Source: Pyxidicoccus caerfyrddinensis (GTDB lineage: Bacteria; Myxococcota; Myxococcia; Myxococcales; Myxococcaceae). Taken from it: DNA of 64,000 nucleotides. Below are positions 53,769-62,514 of this stretch, in pieces; the first letter of the stretch is position 1; each line of letters opens with the position of its first letter. The stretch spans positions 62,001 to 126,000 of the forward strand of contig NZ_JAAIYA010000002.1 of NCBI RefSeq assembly GCF_010894405.1. Reading direction: 5' to 3'. Under the pieces are notes generated by a model. That model saw only the letters and a list, made by a program, of their open reading frames with translations, searched no databases and was not told the origin of the DNA. The translations under genes were made by a program, and so were the position numbers.

Positions 53769-54896
53769 ATGGCAGGAGCGGCGGGTCAGAAGCGGGACTA
53801 CTACGAGGTCCTGGGCGTCCAGAAGGCGGTCTCCGCGCAGGAGCTCAAGAGCGCGTTCCGCAAGGTGGCGCTCCAGTACCACCCGGACCGCAACCCGGGG
53901 AACCACGAGGCCGAGGAGAAGTTCAAGGAGGCCTCGGAAGCGTATGAAGTGCTGAGCGACCCCGAGCGGCGGGCCAAGTACGACCGCTTCGGGCACTCGG
54001 GCAACCCCTTCGAGGGCTTCGGCGGCGCCGGCGGCGGCTTCCAGGGCGTCAACATCAACGACATCTTCGGGGAAATCTTCGGCGACATCTTCGGCGGCGC
54101 CCGGGGTGGCCGCCGGACGAGCGCGCGCGGCGCGGACCTTCGCTACAACCTGGAGATCACCTTCGAGGAGGCGGCCTTCGGCTGTCGGCCCAAGGTCACC
54201 ATTCCGCGGCCGAAGAAGTGCGAGACGTGCACGGGCAGCGGCAGCAAGAGCGGCGCCGGCCCCCGGCCCTGCTCCACGTGCGGCGGCGCGGGCGAGGTGC
54301 GCTACACGCAGGGCTTCTTCGCGGTGTCCCGTCCGTGCGGTGACTGCGGCGGCACCGGCGCGGTGGTGCCGGATCCGTGCCCGCGCTGCAAGGGCTCGGG
54401 CAAGGTCCCTTCCGAAGAGGTCATCGAGGTGGCCATTCCGGGCGGCGTGGACAACGGCACGCGCGTGCGGCTGGGCGGCATGGGCGAGCCTGGAGACCGC
54501 GGCGGCCCCGCCGGCGACCTCTACGTCACCGTCATCGTGAAGGAGCACCCGCTCTTCCAGCGCGAGGAGTACGAGGTCTTCTGCGAGGTGCCCATCTCCT
54601 TCACGCAGGCGGCGCTGGGCGCGAAGATCGACGTCCCCACGCTCGACGGGAAGGTGAAGATGACCATTCCGTCCGGCACCCAGTCCGGCAAGGTGTTCCG
54701 GCTCAAGAGCAAGGGCATCCCGCATCTGCACAGCCAGCAGCGGGGAGATCAGCACGTGCGCGTGGTGGTGGAGACGCCCACGGAGCTGACGTCGAAGCAG
54801 CGCGAGCTGCTGGAGAGGTTCGCCGAGGCCGCGGGCGAGGAGTCCCACCCGCAGTCCAAGAGCTTCTTCGCGAAGGTGAAGGAGCTGTTCGGCTGA
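53769..54896 (+). CDS. dnaJ: Chaperone DnaJ (Hsp40)
   Basis: Co-chaperone that stimulates DnaK ATPase and delivers unfolded clients. 375 residues. The J domain (about 9-75) contains YHPDRNPG (HPD). A Gly/Phe linker ([22 protein letters not shown]) leads to the Cys-rich zinc domain with the four repeats [24 protein letters not shown] and CPRCKGSG, then the client-binding C-terminal domain ([17 protein letters not shown] and on). ATG 53769 is preceded by AGGGG 9 bases or so upstream. No dnaK or grpE is adjacent. This may be one of several DnaJ copies. Confidence 0.96.
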   Translation: MAGAAGQKRDYYEVLGVQKAVSAQELKSAFRKVALQYHPDRNPGNHEAEEKFKEASEAYEVLSDPERRAKYDRFGHSGNPFEGFGGAGGGFQGVNINDIFGEIFGDIFGGARGGRRTSARGADLRYNLEITFEEAAFGCRPKVTIPRPKKCETCTGSGSKSGAGPRPCSTCGGAGEVRYTQGFFAVSRPCGDCGGTGAVVPDPCPRCKGSGKVPSEEVIEVAIPGGVDNGTRVRLGGMGEPGDRGGPAGDLYVTVIVKEHPLFQREEYEVFCEVPISFTQAALGAKIDVPTLDGKVKMTIPSGTQSGKVFRLKSKGIPHLHSQQRGDQHVRVVVETPTELTSKQRELLERFAEAAGEESHPQSKSFFAKVKELFG

Positions 54897-55068
54897 GGAC
54901 GTAACGCGGGCGTCGAGCCGCGCCGGGCGTGGCCCCGAGGCCGCGCAAGCGTGAAGCAGCCGACGCCCGCACGGCTGGCCGGCACGGGTACGGGCGCTGC
55001 AAGGGGGAGGGGTTTCCCAGAGGAATCTTCCCCCCGCTCCGTTGTCGACGGAGACGCACCCCACTGCT

Positions 55069-57246
55069 ATGCACGCCCCTGCCATGGACGCCTCTTCCCT
55101 GCTGCGCCGCTCGCTCGCCGTCGCGTTGGCCCTGTCGTTGACGGCCTGTCCCAACCGGACCACCCGCCCCACGCCCGCCGGTGGCGGCACGGGTGACGAG
55201 GTGCCCACGGGCGACCAGTTCCCCACGCGCCCCACCGTGGAGGCGAAGAAGGACGCCGCGGCGGACGCGGCGCTGGCCCAGGCGGCGCAGACGGCCCAGG
55301 CCGCCCCCGACAAGAAGAAGGCCGCCGAGGCCTTCCTCGCGGTGCGCAAGGCGTACCCCGCCACCACCGCCGGCCAGGAGGCCCTCTACCGCGCGGGCGT
55401 CCTCTTCTTCGAGTCGAAGGACTACGTCAACTCGCGCAAGTCCTTCAACGAGCTGCTCTTCGAGAACCCGCTCTACCCGCAGGCGGATGACGCCAAGCAC
55501 AAGCTGGCCCTGTCCGCGATGGAGGTGGGCGCCTACCGCGACGCGTACCAGACGCTCTCCAGCCTCGCCGAGCGCGCCGAGGGCGCCGAGAAGGAGCAGC
55601 TCCAGGCCGAGGCCGCGCGCGCCGCCGCGGGCGCCGGGCTGTACGGACAGGCGCTGACGCTGGCGGTGGAGCAGGCCGGCCAGGCACAGGGCGCCGAGGA
55701 GCAGGCCGCCGCGGTGGCTCGCGTGGAGTCGCTGGTGGAAGGCCGCGCGGACTTCGTGGACATCGCCCGCGTGGCGGAGGGGCTGTCCCCGTCCAACCCC
55801 GCGTGGCCCGTCCTCACCTTCAAGCTGGCGCGCGTCTACTACCACCTGCGCGACTGGACGCGGCTGGAGGAGACGCTGAACCGCTTCCTCGCGCAGGCGC
55901 CGACTCACGCCTTCGCGCCGCAGGCCCGTGAGCTGCTGGCCCGTGCCACCCGCCGCGTGGAGGCGAAGCCGCGCACGGTGGGCGTGCTGCTGCCCATGAC
56001 GGGCCGCTACCAGCCCATTGGCGAGGCGGTGCTGCGCGGCATCCAGCTGGGGCTGGAGGGCAGCAACGTGGAGCTGGTGGTGAAGGACACGCAGGGCGAC
56101 GTCAACAAGACGGGCCAGGCCATGGAGCAGCTCGCCTTCGACGACGGCGCCATCGCCGTGCTGGGGCCGCTGCTCGCGGACGACACCAAGCGCGCGGCGC
56201 TGGTGGCGGAGGAGCTGCAGATTCCGCTGCTCACCATGAGCCGCCAGGAGGGCGTCACCGACCTGGGCTCGCACGTGTTCCGCAACATGCTGACCAACTC
56301 CGCGCAGGCGGACGCCATCGTCGACTACGCGATGAACGTGAAGGGCTACAAGCGCTTCGCGGTGCTGTACCCGAACATCCCCTACGGCGTGGAGCTGGCG
56401 GACACCTTCTGGGACCAGGTGGTGGAGCGCGGCGGCACCATCCGCGGCGCGGAGCGCTACGCGCACGACCAGACGACCTTCACCACCGAGGCCAAGAAGC
56501 TGGTGGGCCGCTACTACCTCGAGGACCGCGGCGACTACGTGGGCGGCGTGCGCGACGTGCAGGGCGAGAACCTGGACGCGTACCGCCGCCGCAAGGCGAT
56601 GGAGAAGGTGAAGGCCGGCGTGGAGCCCATCATCGACTTCGACGCCATCTTCATGCCGGACGACTGGCGCCGCGTCAGCCTCGTGGCCCCGGCGCTCGCG
56701 GTGGAGGACATCGTCACCAACGCGTGTGACCCGCGTGATTTGGAGCGCATCCGCAAGACGACGGGCAAGAAGGAGCTGAAGACGGTGACGCTCTTCGGCG
56801 CCAACCAGTGGAGCAGCCCGAAGGGGCGCTCGGGGCTGCCGGAGCTGGTGGAGCGCGGCGGCAAGTTCGTCACCTGCTCGGTGTACGTGGACGGCTTCTT
56901 CGTGGACTCGCAGCGGCCGGCCACGCGCCGCTTCGTGCAGGCCTATCGCGCCGAGTACAAGGACGACACGGGCAAGGACCCGGGCCTGCTGGAGGCCATC
57001 GGCTATGACTCCGGCCGCATGCTGCGCCAGCTCATCGAGAAGAAGGAGGGCGCGCCGCGCACCCGCGCGGAGATGCGCGACGCGCTGGCGGGCCTGAAGG
57101 ACTTCGATGGCGCCACCGGCCGCACCTCCTTCAACGAGAAGCGCGAGGCGGTGAAGCAGCTGTTCCTCCTGTCCATCGACAACAAGGGCATCACCGAAAT
57201 CAACGTGGACAAGGAGAAGGCGGCCTCGGGAGGCTCGGGTACATGA
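55069..57246 (+). CDS. LpoA/LppC-like lipoprotein with TPR and ligand-binding domains
   Basis: A 725-residue lipoprotein (start taken as ATG 55069, no strong ribosome site; 55042 and 55084 are alternatives). Lipobox LTAC is near residue 24. Residues 45-310 are helical and TPR-like (EAFLAVRKAYPATTAGQEALYRAG; SLAERAEG). From about 310 a type-I periplasmic-binding fold follows (VGVLLPMTGRYQPIGEAVLRG, GDVNKTGQAMEQLAFDDGAIAVLGPLL, VLYPNIPYGVELADTFWD). That two-part design is that of LpoA, the outer-membrane activator of penicillin-binding protein 1A; a branched-chain amino-acid-type binding role is the alternative. Its stop overlaps the WD40 gene. Confidence 0.85.
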   Translation: MHAPAMDASSLLRRSLAVALALSLTACPNRTTRPTPAGGGTGDEVPTGDQFPTRPTVEAKKDAAADAALAQAAQTAQAAPDKKKAAEAFLAVRKAYPATTAGQEALYRAGVLFFESKDYVNSRKSFNELLFENPLYPQADDAKHKLALSAMEVGAYRDAYQTLSSLAERAEGAEKEQLQAEAARAAAGAGLYGQALTLAVEQAGQAQGAEEQAAAVARVESLVEGRADFVDIARVAEGLSPSNPAWPVLTFKLARVYYHLRDWTRLEETLNRFLAQAPTHAFAPQARELLARATRRVEAKPRTVGVLLPMTGRYQPIGEAVLRGIQLGLEGSNVELVVKDTQGDVNKTGQAMEQLAFDDGAIAVLGPLLADDTKRAALVAEELQIPLLTMSRQEGVTDLGSHVFRNMLTNSAQADAIVDYAMNVKGYKRFAVLYPNIPYGVELADTFWDQVVERGGTIRGAERYAHDQTTFTTEAKKLVGRYYLEDRGDYVGGVRDVQGENLDAYRRRKAMEKVKAGVEPIIDFDAIFMPDDWRRVSLVAPALAVEDIVTNACDPRDLERIRKTTGKKELKTVTLFGANQWSSPKGRSGLPELVERGGKFVTCSVYVDGFFVDSQRPATRRFVQAYRAEYKDDTGKDPGLLEAIGYDSGRMLRQLIEKKEGAPRTRAEMRDALAGLKDFDGATGRTSFNEKREAVKQLFLLSIDNKGITEINVDKEKAASGGSGT

Positions 57247-58868
57247 GTCCGGGCCGGAGGGCGGTGGCGCTGCTGGCTTGCGGGTGGCTGGCGGCGGGGG
57301 CGGGCTGCGCGCACGCGCCGCCGAAGCTGGCGCCGGACGTGGAGGCGCGGCTGACGGCGACGCCGGGCGGCTACCTCTCCGGGAGCGTGGTGGGGTGGGA
57401 CGTGGACGCCGTCCTCAACCGGCAGGACTTCATCTGGGGCCTGGCCTTCTCGCCCCGGGGCGGGCGCGTGGCGTACACGCGGCTGGGCTCCAAGTTCTAC
57501 TTCCTGTCCCTCTGGTCGCTGGGCCCTCCGCCGAAGCAGCTCGCGGATTCGCAAATCAATCCGTACGAGTTCGACGTGGAGGGCGTGGCCTTCTCTCCGG
57601 ACGGGGACCTCGTGGCCACGGCCGGCAAGGACGGGGTGGTGCGCCTGTTCGACGCGGCCACCGGTGCGCTCCGCGGTGAGCGCCGCACCGAGGAGCCGCT
57701 GGGCGCGGTGGCCTTCCACCCGGACGGGAAGTGGCTGGTGGTGGGCAGCCTCAAGGGGCTGTTGACGGTGCTGGCGGTGCCGGGGCTGGAGTACGCCTCC
57801 GAGGAGCGCGGCCACGTGGGCGTGGTGAGCGCGCTGGCCTTCGCGCCGGACGGGACGCTGTACTCGGGTGGCTGGGACAAGCACCTGCGCGCGTGGCGCA
57901 CGGGCGTGGAGGCGCTGAAGCCCGGCGTGGCGCGTGTGCACTTCGAGCGGCGCGGCGGCTCCGCGGTGCTCGGTGCGACGTTGAATGACAAGGCGCCGGT
58001 ATCCCTCGCGCTGGACGCGCGCGCGCCGGCCGTCATCCTCACCAGCGCGGCGGCCACCGCGGCGGGCATCGACGTGCCCTTCCTCAAGGAGACGTTCAAC
58101 CTCCCCGGCGCGCTGGGCACCACCGCGGCGCGACTGGCGCGCAACCAGTCCCTGCGCTTCAAGTCGCTCCTGCTGGAGGGCATGGACGTGGCGGTGTGCG
58201 ACTCGTGCGTGCCCCCTGGCAGCGACGGCGTGCTGGGCAGCCCCTTCACGGACCGCATGGAGGTGGCCTTCGACGAAGTCACGCAGGAGGCCGTCCTCAC
58301 GCTGAAGGGCGGCGCGCCGGTGGAGCCCACGCGCCCGGTGGAAGCGCTGGTGCTGACGACGCGCTCGGACTTCACCTTCCCGGCCTACGTGAGTGACGTC
58401 ACCGTGGACGCGCGTGGGCAGCGGCTGGGCGTGGGCCTCTCGGAGCAGCTCCCCGAGCGCAACCGCATCGTGTACGAGCGCGAGCGCAAGAAGGTGGAAG
58501 AGCCGCAGGGCCCCTTCAACACGGGCGCGCTGGTGGATGCGAAGTCCGGCCAGGTGCTGCACAAGTGGCCGCTGCACCATGGCGTGGTGTCCTCCGCGGC
58601 CATCTCTCCGGACGGGCGCTCGCTGGCCACGGGCGGCTGGGACAAGAAGGTGTACCTCTTCACGGAGGGCGCCGACGCCGCGCGAGCCGAGCACGGGTTC
58701 AACTGGTCCGTGCGTCGGGTGCGCTTCAGCGCGGACGGGCGCCTGGTGGGCGTGGCCGCGTGGACGCCGCAGGTGGCCAGCAGCAGCGGGGACAGCGACC
58801 CGGCCGCGGTGCTGCTCGGCCTGCGCTACGCGGCGCCCTCCATCGAGGGCGCCGCCGCGCCTCAGTAG
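57243..58868 (+). CDS. WD40 lipoprotein with a retropepsin-like insert
   Basis: A 541-residue lipoprotein. ATG 57243 overlaps the LpoA-like stop (ATGA). Lipobox AGAGCAHA (Cys22). Residues 60-225 and 385-535 are WD40-type propeller blades (FSPDGDLVATAGKDG; SPDGRSLATGGWDKKVYLF). Between them, about residues 232-356 look like a retropepsin fold: LALDARAPAVILTSAAA with Asp258 (DTGA is the family motif, here DARA), then GMDVAVCDSCVPPGSDGVLGSPF and a final strand. The protease would likely be inactive without TG. Its stop overlaps the convergent reductase by 7 bases. Confidence 0.75.
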   Translation: MSPGRRAVALLACGWLAAGAGCAHAPPKLAPDVEARLTATPGGYLSGSVVGWDVDAVLNRQDFIWGLAFSPRGGRVAYTRLGSKFYFLSLWSLGPPPKQLADSQINPYEFDVEGVAFSPDGDLVATAGKDGVVRLFDAATGALRGERRTEEPLGAVAFHPDGKWLVVGSLKGLLTVLAVPGLEYASEERGHVGVVSALAFAPDGTLYSGGWDKHLRAWRTGVEALKPGVARVHFERRGGSAVLGATLNDKAPVSLALDARAPAVILTSAAATAAGIDVPFLKETFNLPGALGTTAARLARNQSLRFKSLLLEGMDVAVCDSCVPPGSDGVLGSPFTDRMEVAFDEVTQEAVLTLKGGAPVEPTRPVEALVLTTRSDFTFPAYVSDVTVDARGQRLGVGLSEQLPERNRIVYERERKKVEEPQGPFNTGALVDAKSGQVLHKWPLHHGVVSSAAISPDGRSLATGGWDKKVYLFTEGADAARAEHGFNWSVRRVRFSADGRLVGVAAWTPQVASSSGDSDPAAVLLGLRYAAPSIEGAAAPQ

Positions 58869-59554
58869 TTGAGGTGGATGGCGCTCTTCGGCACGCCGCG
58901 CGCCTGGAGCGTGGCCTTCACGCCCTGCACCATCTCCGAAGGGCCGCAGAGGAAGGCCACCTCGTCCCGCAGGGGCTCCTCGCCCAGGTGCGCCTGCACG
59001 TAGCCGGTGAGGCCCTGCCACCCGCTGGCGCCGGGCTGGCTGACGGTGCGCACCACGCGGATGCCGCCGGCCTCCCACTCGTGCAGCTCATCCGAGTACG
59101 CGAAGGCGCTCGGCGTGCGCGCGCCGAAGAAGAGCGTCACGCGGCGGTAGGCCTCGCGCTCACGGCGGACGCTGGCGATGACGGAGCGGATGGCGGAGAT
59201 GCCGGAGCCGGAGGCGAAGAGGAGCAGGTCATGCCCCCGGGCTCGCTCCAGCGGGAAGCCCTTGCCCTCGGGCGGTGTCACGTCCACCCGGGCGCCGGGC
59301 CGCAGGCGGATGAGGGCGTCGGGCAGCGGGCTGCCGGCCTTGAGGAGGAACTCCCACCGCGTCCCCCGGGCGTCGGGCGGGGAGGCGATGGCAAAGATGC
59401 CCTCTTCCTGGCCGGGCAGGCGCAGCCGGACGTACTGCCCGGGGTGCGCGTGGGTACCCACCAGGGGTGTCCCCTGGAGGTCGAGCACGAGGTCGGTGAG
59501 GCCATCGGCGGCGGGCGAGATGTCGGAGACGGTGGCCGGGTGCCAGTCGGGCAT
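58862..59554 (-). CDS. Ferredoxin-NADP reductase-like flavoprotein
   Basis: A 230-residue FAD/NAD-binding protein (MPDWHPATVSD at ATG 59554). GQYVRLRLPG and FAIASPPDARG form a relaxed FAD site like plant pKIWI502 proteins rather than the RxYS of classical FNR; LLFASGSGISAIRSVIAS (GSG nucleotide loop) and FLCGPSEMVQGVKATL follow. It probably passes electrons between NAD(P)H and a flavin or redox partner. Convergent with the WD40 gene (7-base overlap). No ferredoxin is nearby. Confidence 0.85.
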   Translation of the reverse strand: MPDWHPATVSDISPAADGLTDLVLDLQGTPLVGTHAHPGQYVRLRLPGQEEGIFAIASPPDARGTRWEFLLKAGSPLPDALIRLRPGARVDVTPPEGKGFPLERARGHDLLLFASGSGISAIRSVIASVRREREAYRRVTLFFGARTPSAFAYSDELHEWEAGGIRVVRTVSQPGASGWQGLTGYVQAHLGEEPLRDEVAFLCGPSEMVQGVKATLQARGVPKSAIHLNY

Positions 59555-59613
59555 GGTGGGCTCGGTTTTAACCCGTTGCGCCGGGTGCGTGCGTCCCCTG
59601 GTAATCTGGGGGG

Positions 59614-60390
59614 GTGAAGAGTCTTCTCTGGATAGTGCTGTTCCTGCTGGGCCTCGCCGGCGTGGTCATTCCGCTGACGTATCTCTATACGGCCAGCAAG
59701 CTGCCGCCGTTGGAGAGCGAGTTCGACGTCCAGAAGCAGCTCAAGCACAGCATCGAAGGCGAGCGGATGAGCCTCCGCGCGGGCCAGTACGAGAAGAACC
59801 CGCGGCCCATCACCTTCGGGCCCCCGGACTTCTCGCGACTGCCCAAGGACCTGGTGGCGCTCTACATCCGCCACATGGGCTGCCCGCGGTACTTCCAGAC
59901 GCCGCGCGAGGACGGGCGCGCGTGGGCCTGGCGCCTCTTCACGGGCGTGACGACGGGCGGCGAGCCGCCGGGGGACGGTGGGTGCGAGCGCATCCTCGCC
60001 ATGCGCATCGCCAGCGCGCTGAACATCCAGGGGCCGCTGGCGCAGTCGGTGGCCGCGCAACGGCTGCACACGTTCATGCAGAAGGACCAGCTCATCGCGT
60101 ACGACCTGGCCATCATCTACTTCGAGCGCGGCATCGTCGGCGTGGAGGACGCGTCCTGGTCGCTCTTCGGGCGTGAGATGGGAGAGCTCCAGCTCGCGGA
60201 GCTGGCGGAGCTGCAGCTCGCGCTGCCGCCGTTCGGCTATTACGGCGACCTCAAGGCCTGCAAGAACCCGACGGTCATCCGGCAGAACCGCAACATGCTG
60301 CTGGAGGACCTGGCGGGCTGGAAGCTGGTGAGCGAGGACCGGGCGCGCAACGCCATGGCCCAGCCCGTGTTCTGCACCCGCTCACTGTGA
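59614..60390 (+). CDS. Degenerate GT51 peptidoglycan transglycosylase-like protein
   Basis: A 258-residue protein with one N-terminal membrane helix (LLWIVLFLLGLAGVVIPLTYLY). The C-terminal half matches the glycosyltransferase-51 core: LIAYDLAIIYFERGIVGVEDASWSLFG corresponds to [27 protein letters not shown]-type sequence, then ELQLAELAELQLALPP. Active-site motifs are degenerate: the EDxxF region reads HMGCPRYF, and the GGSTITQQ region reads GGCERILAMR, so the catalytic Glu is lost. GTG 59614. No transpeptidase domain follows. It stands 750 bases past the LpoA-like/WD40 pair and may be a regulatory or binding relic. Confidence 0.75.
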   Translation: MKSLLWIVLFLLGLAGVVIPLTYLYTASKLPPLESEFDVQKQLKHSIEGERMSLRAGQYEKNPRPITFGPPDFSRLPKDLVALYIRHMGCPRYFQTPREDGRAWAWRLFTGVTTGGEPPGDGGCERILAMRIASALNIQGPLAQSVAAQRLHTFMQKDQLIAYDLAIIYFERGIVGVEDASWSLFGREMGELQLAELAELQLALPPFGYYGDLKACKNPTVIRQNRNMLLEDLAGWKLVSEDRARNAMAQPVFCTRSL

Positions 60391-60418
60391 AGCGGGGCGG
60401 GCAGCGGGCCCGCGCCGC

Positions 60419-62377
60419 TCAGTGCTTGAGGTAGGTTCGCTCCAGGTAGTCGAGCCCGTCGGAGATCTTCTGCCGCTGGGCGCCGTTCGCCGAGCTGGCC
60501 TCCCCGCGGTACCGGTCCAGCATCTTGTACGCCGTCTCCACCTGGGCGTCCTGGAGCTTTCCTGCGACCGAGAGGTCGGAAATCCTGCCCTCCAGCGTGG
60601 AGATGCGCCGCTGCAGCGCATCCGCGCCGGGCGCGCCCTCCGAAAGTGAGCGCGACTCCCGGGAGGCCGATTCCCTGGCCTCGGAGTCCCTGACGCGAGC
60701 ACTCCCGCGGGAGGTGCGGGATTCGGTCCGGGCCGAGGCCGAGGACGGCGTGGCACGCGCCGCGAGCGCCTCGCCCCGGGCAGCCGACGGCGCCGCGCTT
60801 CCGGCCTCGTCCGCCGAGGGGGCTGCCTGCTTCGCGGTGGTGGCGCTCGAGCCGCTCGCGATGGCGCCAGATGCCGCGACCGAGCCAGTCGCGCTGTCGG
60901 GCGCGGCGTTCGCGATGGCGCCAGGTGCCGCGACCGAGCCATTCGCGCTGCCGGGGGCCGCGTTCGCGACGGCGCCAGGGGCGATGCTCGGTCCGCCCGT
61001 GGTGCCGGGTGCGGTGTTGGCGATGGCGCCGGCCGCGGCGCCATTCGCGGTGCCCGCGCCGGCCAGCAGGGCGGGCGTCGGGCCTCCTCCGGAGCCACGG
61101 TTGAGGAGGGCCACGCCACCGCCCAGCAGCACCACGGCGGCGCCGATGGCCGCGGCCACGGGCACCATGCTCCGGCGTCCCGACGCGGGCACTCCGGCGG
61201 CGCGCAGCTCCTGCGACGTCAGCTCCGCGCTCAGCTCCGGCGGCACCGGCACCGGCGTGGTGGGCCGGCGCGAGTCCACGTCATCCTTCGGCTTCGGCTT
61301 CTCGACGGGCGCGAGCGCGTTGGGGTTGGAGCGCGTGGAGGACCGGAGGGTGCGGCGCAGCTTGTGGAGTTGCTGGCGCAGCGCGTCCGCCGAGCCGGGG
61401 CGCGTCTCCGGGTCCTTCGTGAGCATCTGCAGGATGAAGGCGTCCAGCGCGGGAGGCAGGTCGGAGACGAACTCCGACGGCCGCGGCGGGCGCTCCTGCA
61501 CGTGCTTGATGAGCAGGTCCACCGGCGAGCTGCCGATGAAGGGCAGCCGGCCCGTCACCATCTCGAAGGTGACGACGCCCAGCGCGTAGAGGTCGGTCAT
61601 CGGACCCACCGCGTGACCCTGGGCCTGCTCCGGCGCCATGTACTCCGGCGTGCCCACCACCATGTCCGTGCGCGTCTGCGCGCTGCGGGAGTTGGGCGCC
61701 GGGCCGCGCTTGGCGAGGCCGAAGTCCAGCACCTTCACGTAGCGCGAGCCGTCCGGCTGGCGCACGAGGAAGATGTTGCTGGGCTTGAGGTCCCGGTGCA
61801 CCACGCCCGCGCCGTGAGCCGCGGCCAGCGCGGCGAGCACCTCGTCGAGGATGGACAGGACCTCCTGCACCGGCAGCCGGTTCCTCTCCGCCAGCACCGC
61901 GTCGAGCGCCTGGCCGTCCAGGAACTCCATGACGATGTACTGCCGCCCGTCCGGTACCTCCCCGAAGCCGAAGATGTCGATGATGCCGCGGTGGCGGATG
62001 GCGTTGACCGCGCGGGCCTCCGCCAGCAGTCGCTCCACCTGCTCGGGGGTTCGGTCCAGTTCCGGGCGCAGCACCTTCACCGCCACGCGCTTGCCGATGA
62101 GCGGCTGGATGCCCTCGTACACCAGGCCCATGCCACCCACGCCTACGCGCGTGCGCAGCTCGTACTCACCCAGCCGCATGCCGATGAGCGGGTCCCTCGG
62201 GGTGGTGTCCATGGGCCGGGCGTCCGCCGCGTGCACCACGACCTTGGGCTCCTCCATCACGGGGGCCGGCGTGGGCACGTGGAACGACGCCAGCACCACC
62301 GTCCCGTCGCGCGGGCACACGGCGGTGTCGGGAGGAACGGAAAGACCGCAGGTCTCGCAGATCAGCTCGGATGCCAT
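60419..62377 (-). CDS. Membrane-anchored Ser/Thr protein kinase with zinc-ribbon N-terminus
   Basis: A 652-residue Hanks-type kinase. ATG 62377 (MASELICETCG). Residues 8-25 carry CETCGLSVPPDTAVCPRDG, a zinc-ribbon-like set (C-x2-C-x10-C). Kinase domain 70-340: GVGGMGLVYEG, Lys101, HRDLKPSN (Asp196), DFGLAK (Asp218), GTPEYMAPEQ. A single membrane helix near residues 404-425 (MVPVAAAIGAAVVLLGGGVALL) separates it from a Gly/Ala/Ser-rich repeat region (about 440-510) and a charged coiled-coil C-terminus. Upstream on the minus strand is the Gly-rich protein. Confidence 0.92.
   Translation of the reverse strand: MASELICETCGLSVPPDTAVCPRDGTVVLASFHVPTPAPVMEEPKVVVHAADARPMDTTPRDPLIGMRLGEYELRTRVGVGGMGLVYEGIQPLIGKRVAVKVLRPELDRTPEQVERLLAEARAVNAIRHRGIIDIFGFGEVPDGRQYIVMEFLDGQALDAVLAERNRLPVQEVLSILDEVLAALAAAHGAGVVHRDLKPSNIFLVRQPDGSRYVKVLDFGLAKRGPAPNSRSAQTRTDMVVGTPEYMAPEQAQGHAVGPMTDLYALGVVTFEMVTGRLPFIGSSPVDLLIKHVQERPPRPSEFVSDLPPALDAFILQMLTKDPETRPGSADALRQQLHKLRRTLRSSTRSNPNALAPVEKPKPKDDVDSRRPTTPVPVPPELSAELTSQELRAAGVPASGRRSMVPVAAAIGAAVVLLGGGVALLNRGSGGGPTPALLAGAGTANGAAAGAIANTAPGTTGGPSIAPGAVANAAPGSANGSVAAPGAIANAAPDSATGSVAASGAIASGSSATTAKQAAPSADEAGSAAPSAARGEALAARATPSSASARTESRTSRGSARVRDSEARESASRESRSLSEGAPGADALQRRISTLEGRISDLSVAGKLQDAQVETAYKMLDRYRGEASSANGAQRQKISDGLDYLERTYLKH
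60858..61073 (-). repeat. Four 54-bp in-frame repeats in the kinase linker
   Basis: Units start at 60858, 60912, 60966 and 61020 (on the plus strand), each encoding 18 residues of ANAAPGSANGSVAAPGAI type in the extracytoplasmic linker after the membrane helix. The first two are near-identical and the last two decayed. Multiple of three. Confidence 0.85.
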
Positions 62378-62514
62378 CTCAACCAGGAGAAGCAGCGTAG
62401 CAGGTTGAAACCCGTGACGCGATGTGCCGGGCCCGGCGGCCGAGCGAGCGGTCAGGCACCGCACGCCGGGTCGCCCTGACATGCCCCCCAACGTCGGACA
62501 GCACACGCAGGACC

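Noticed and set aside
57003..59078. 691-codon minus-strand frame covering the WD40 gene
   Set aside because: Low-complexity Arg/Gly/Ala protein in antisense; the plus-strand frame has a lipobox, WD40 motifs and a coupled start.
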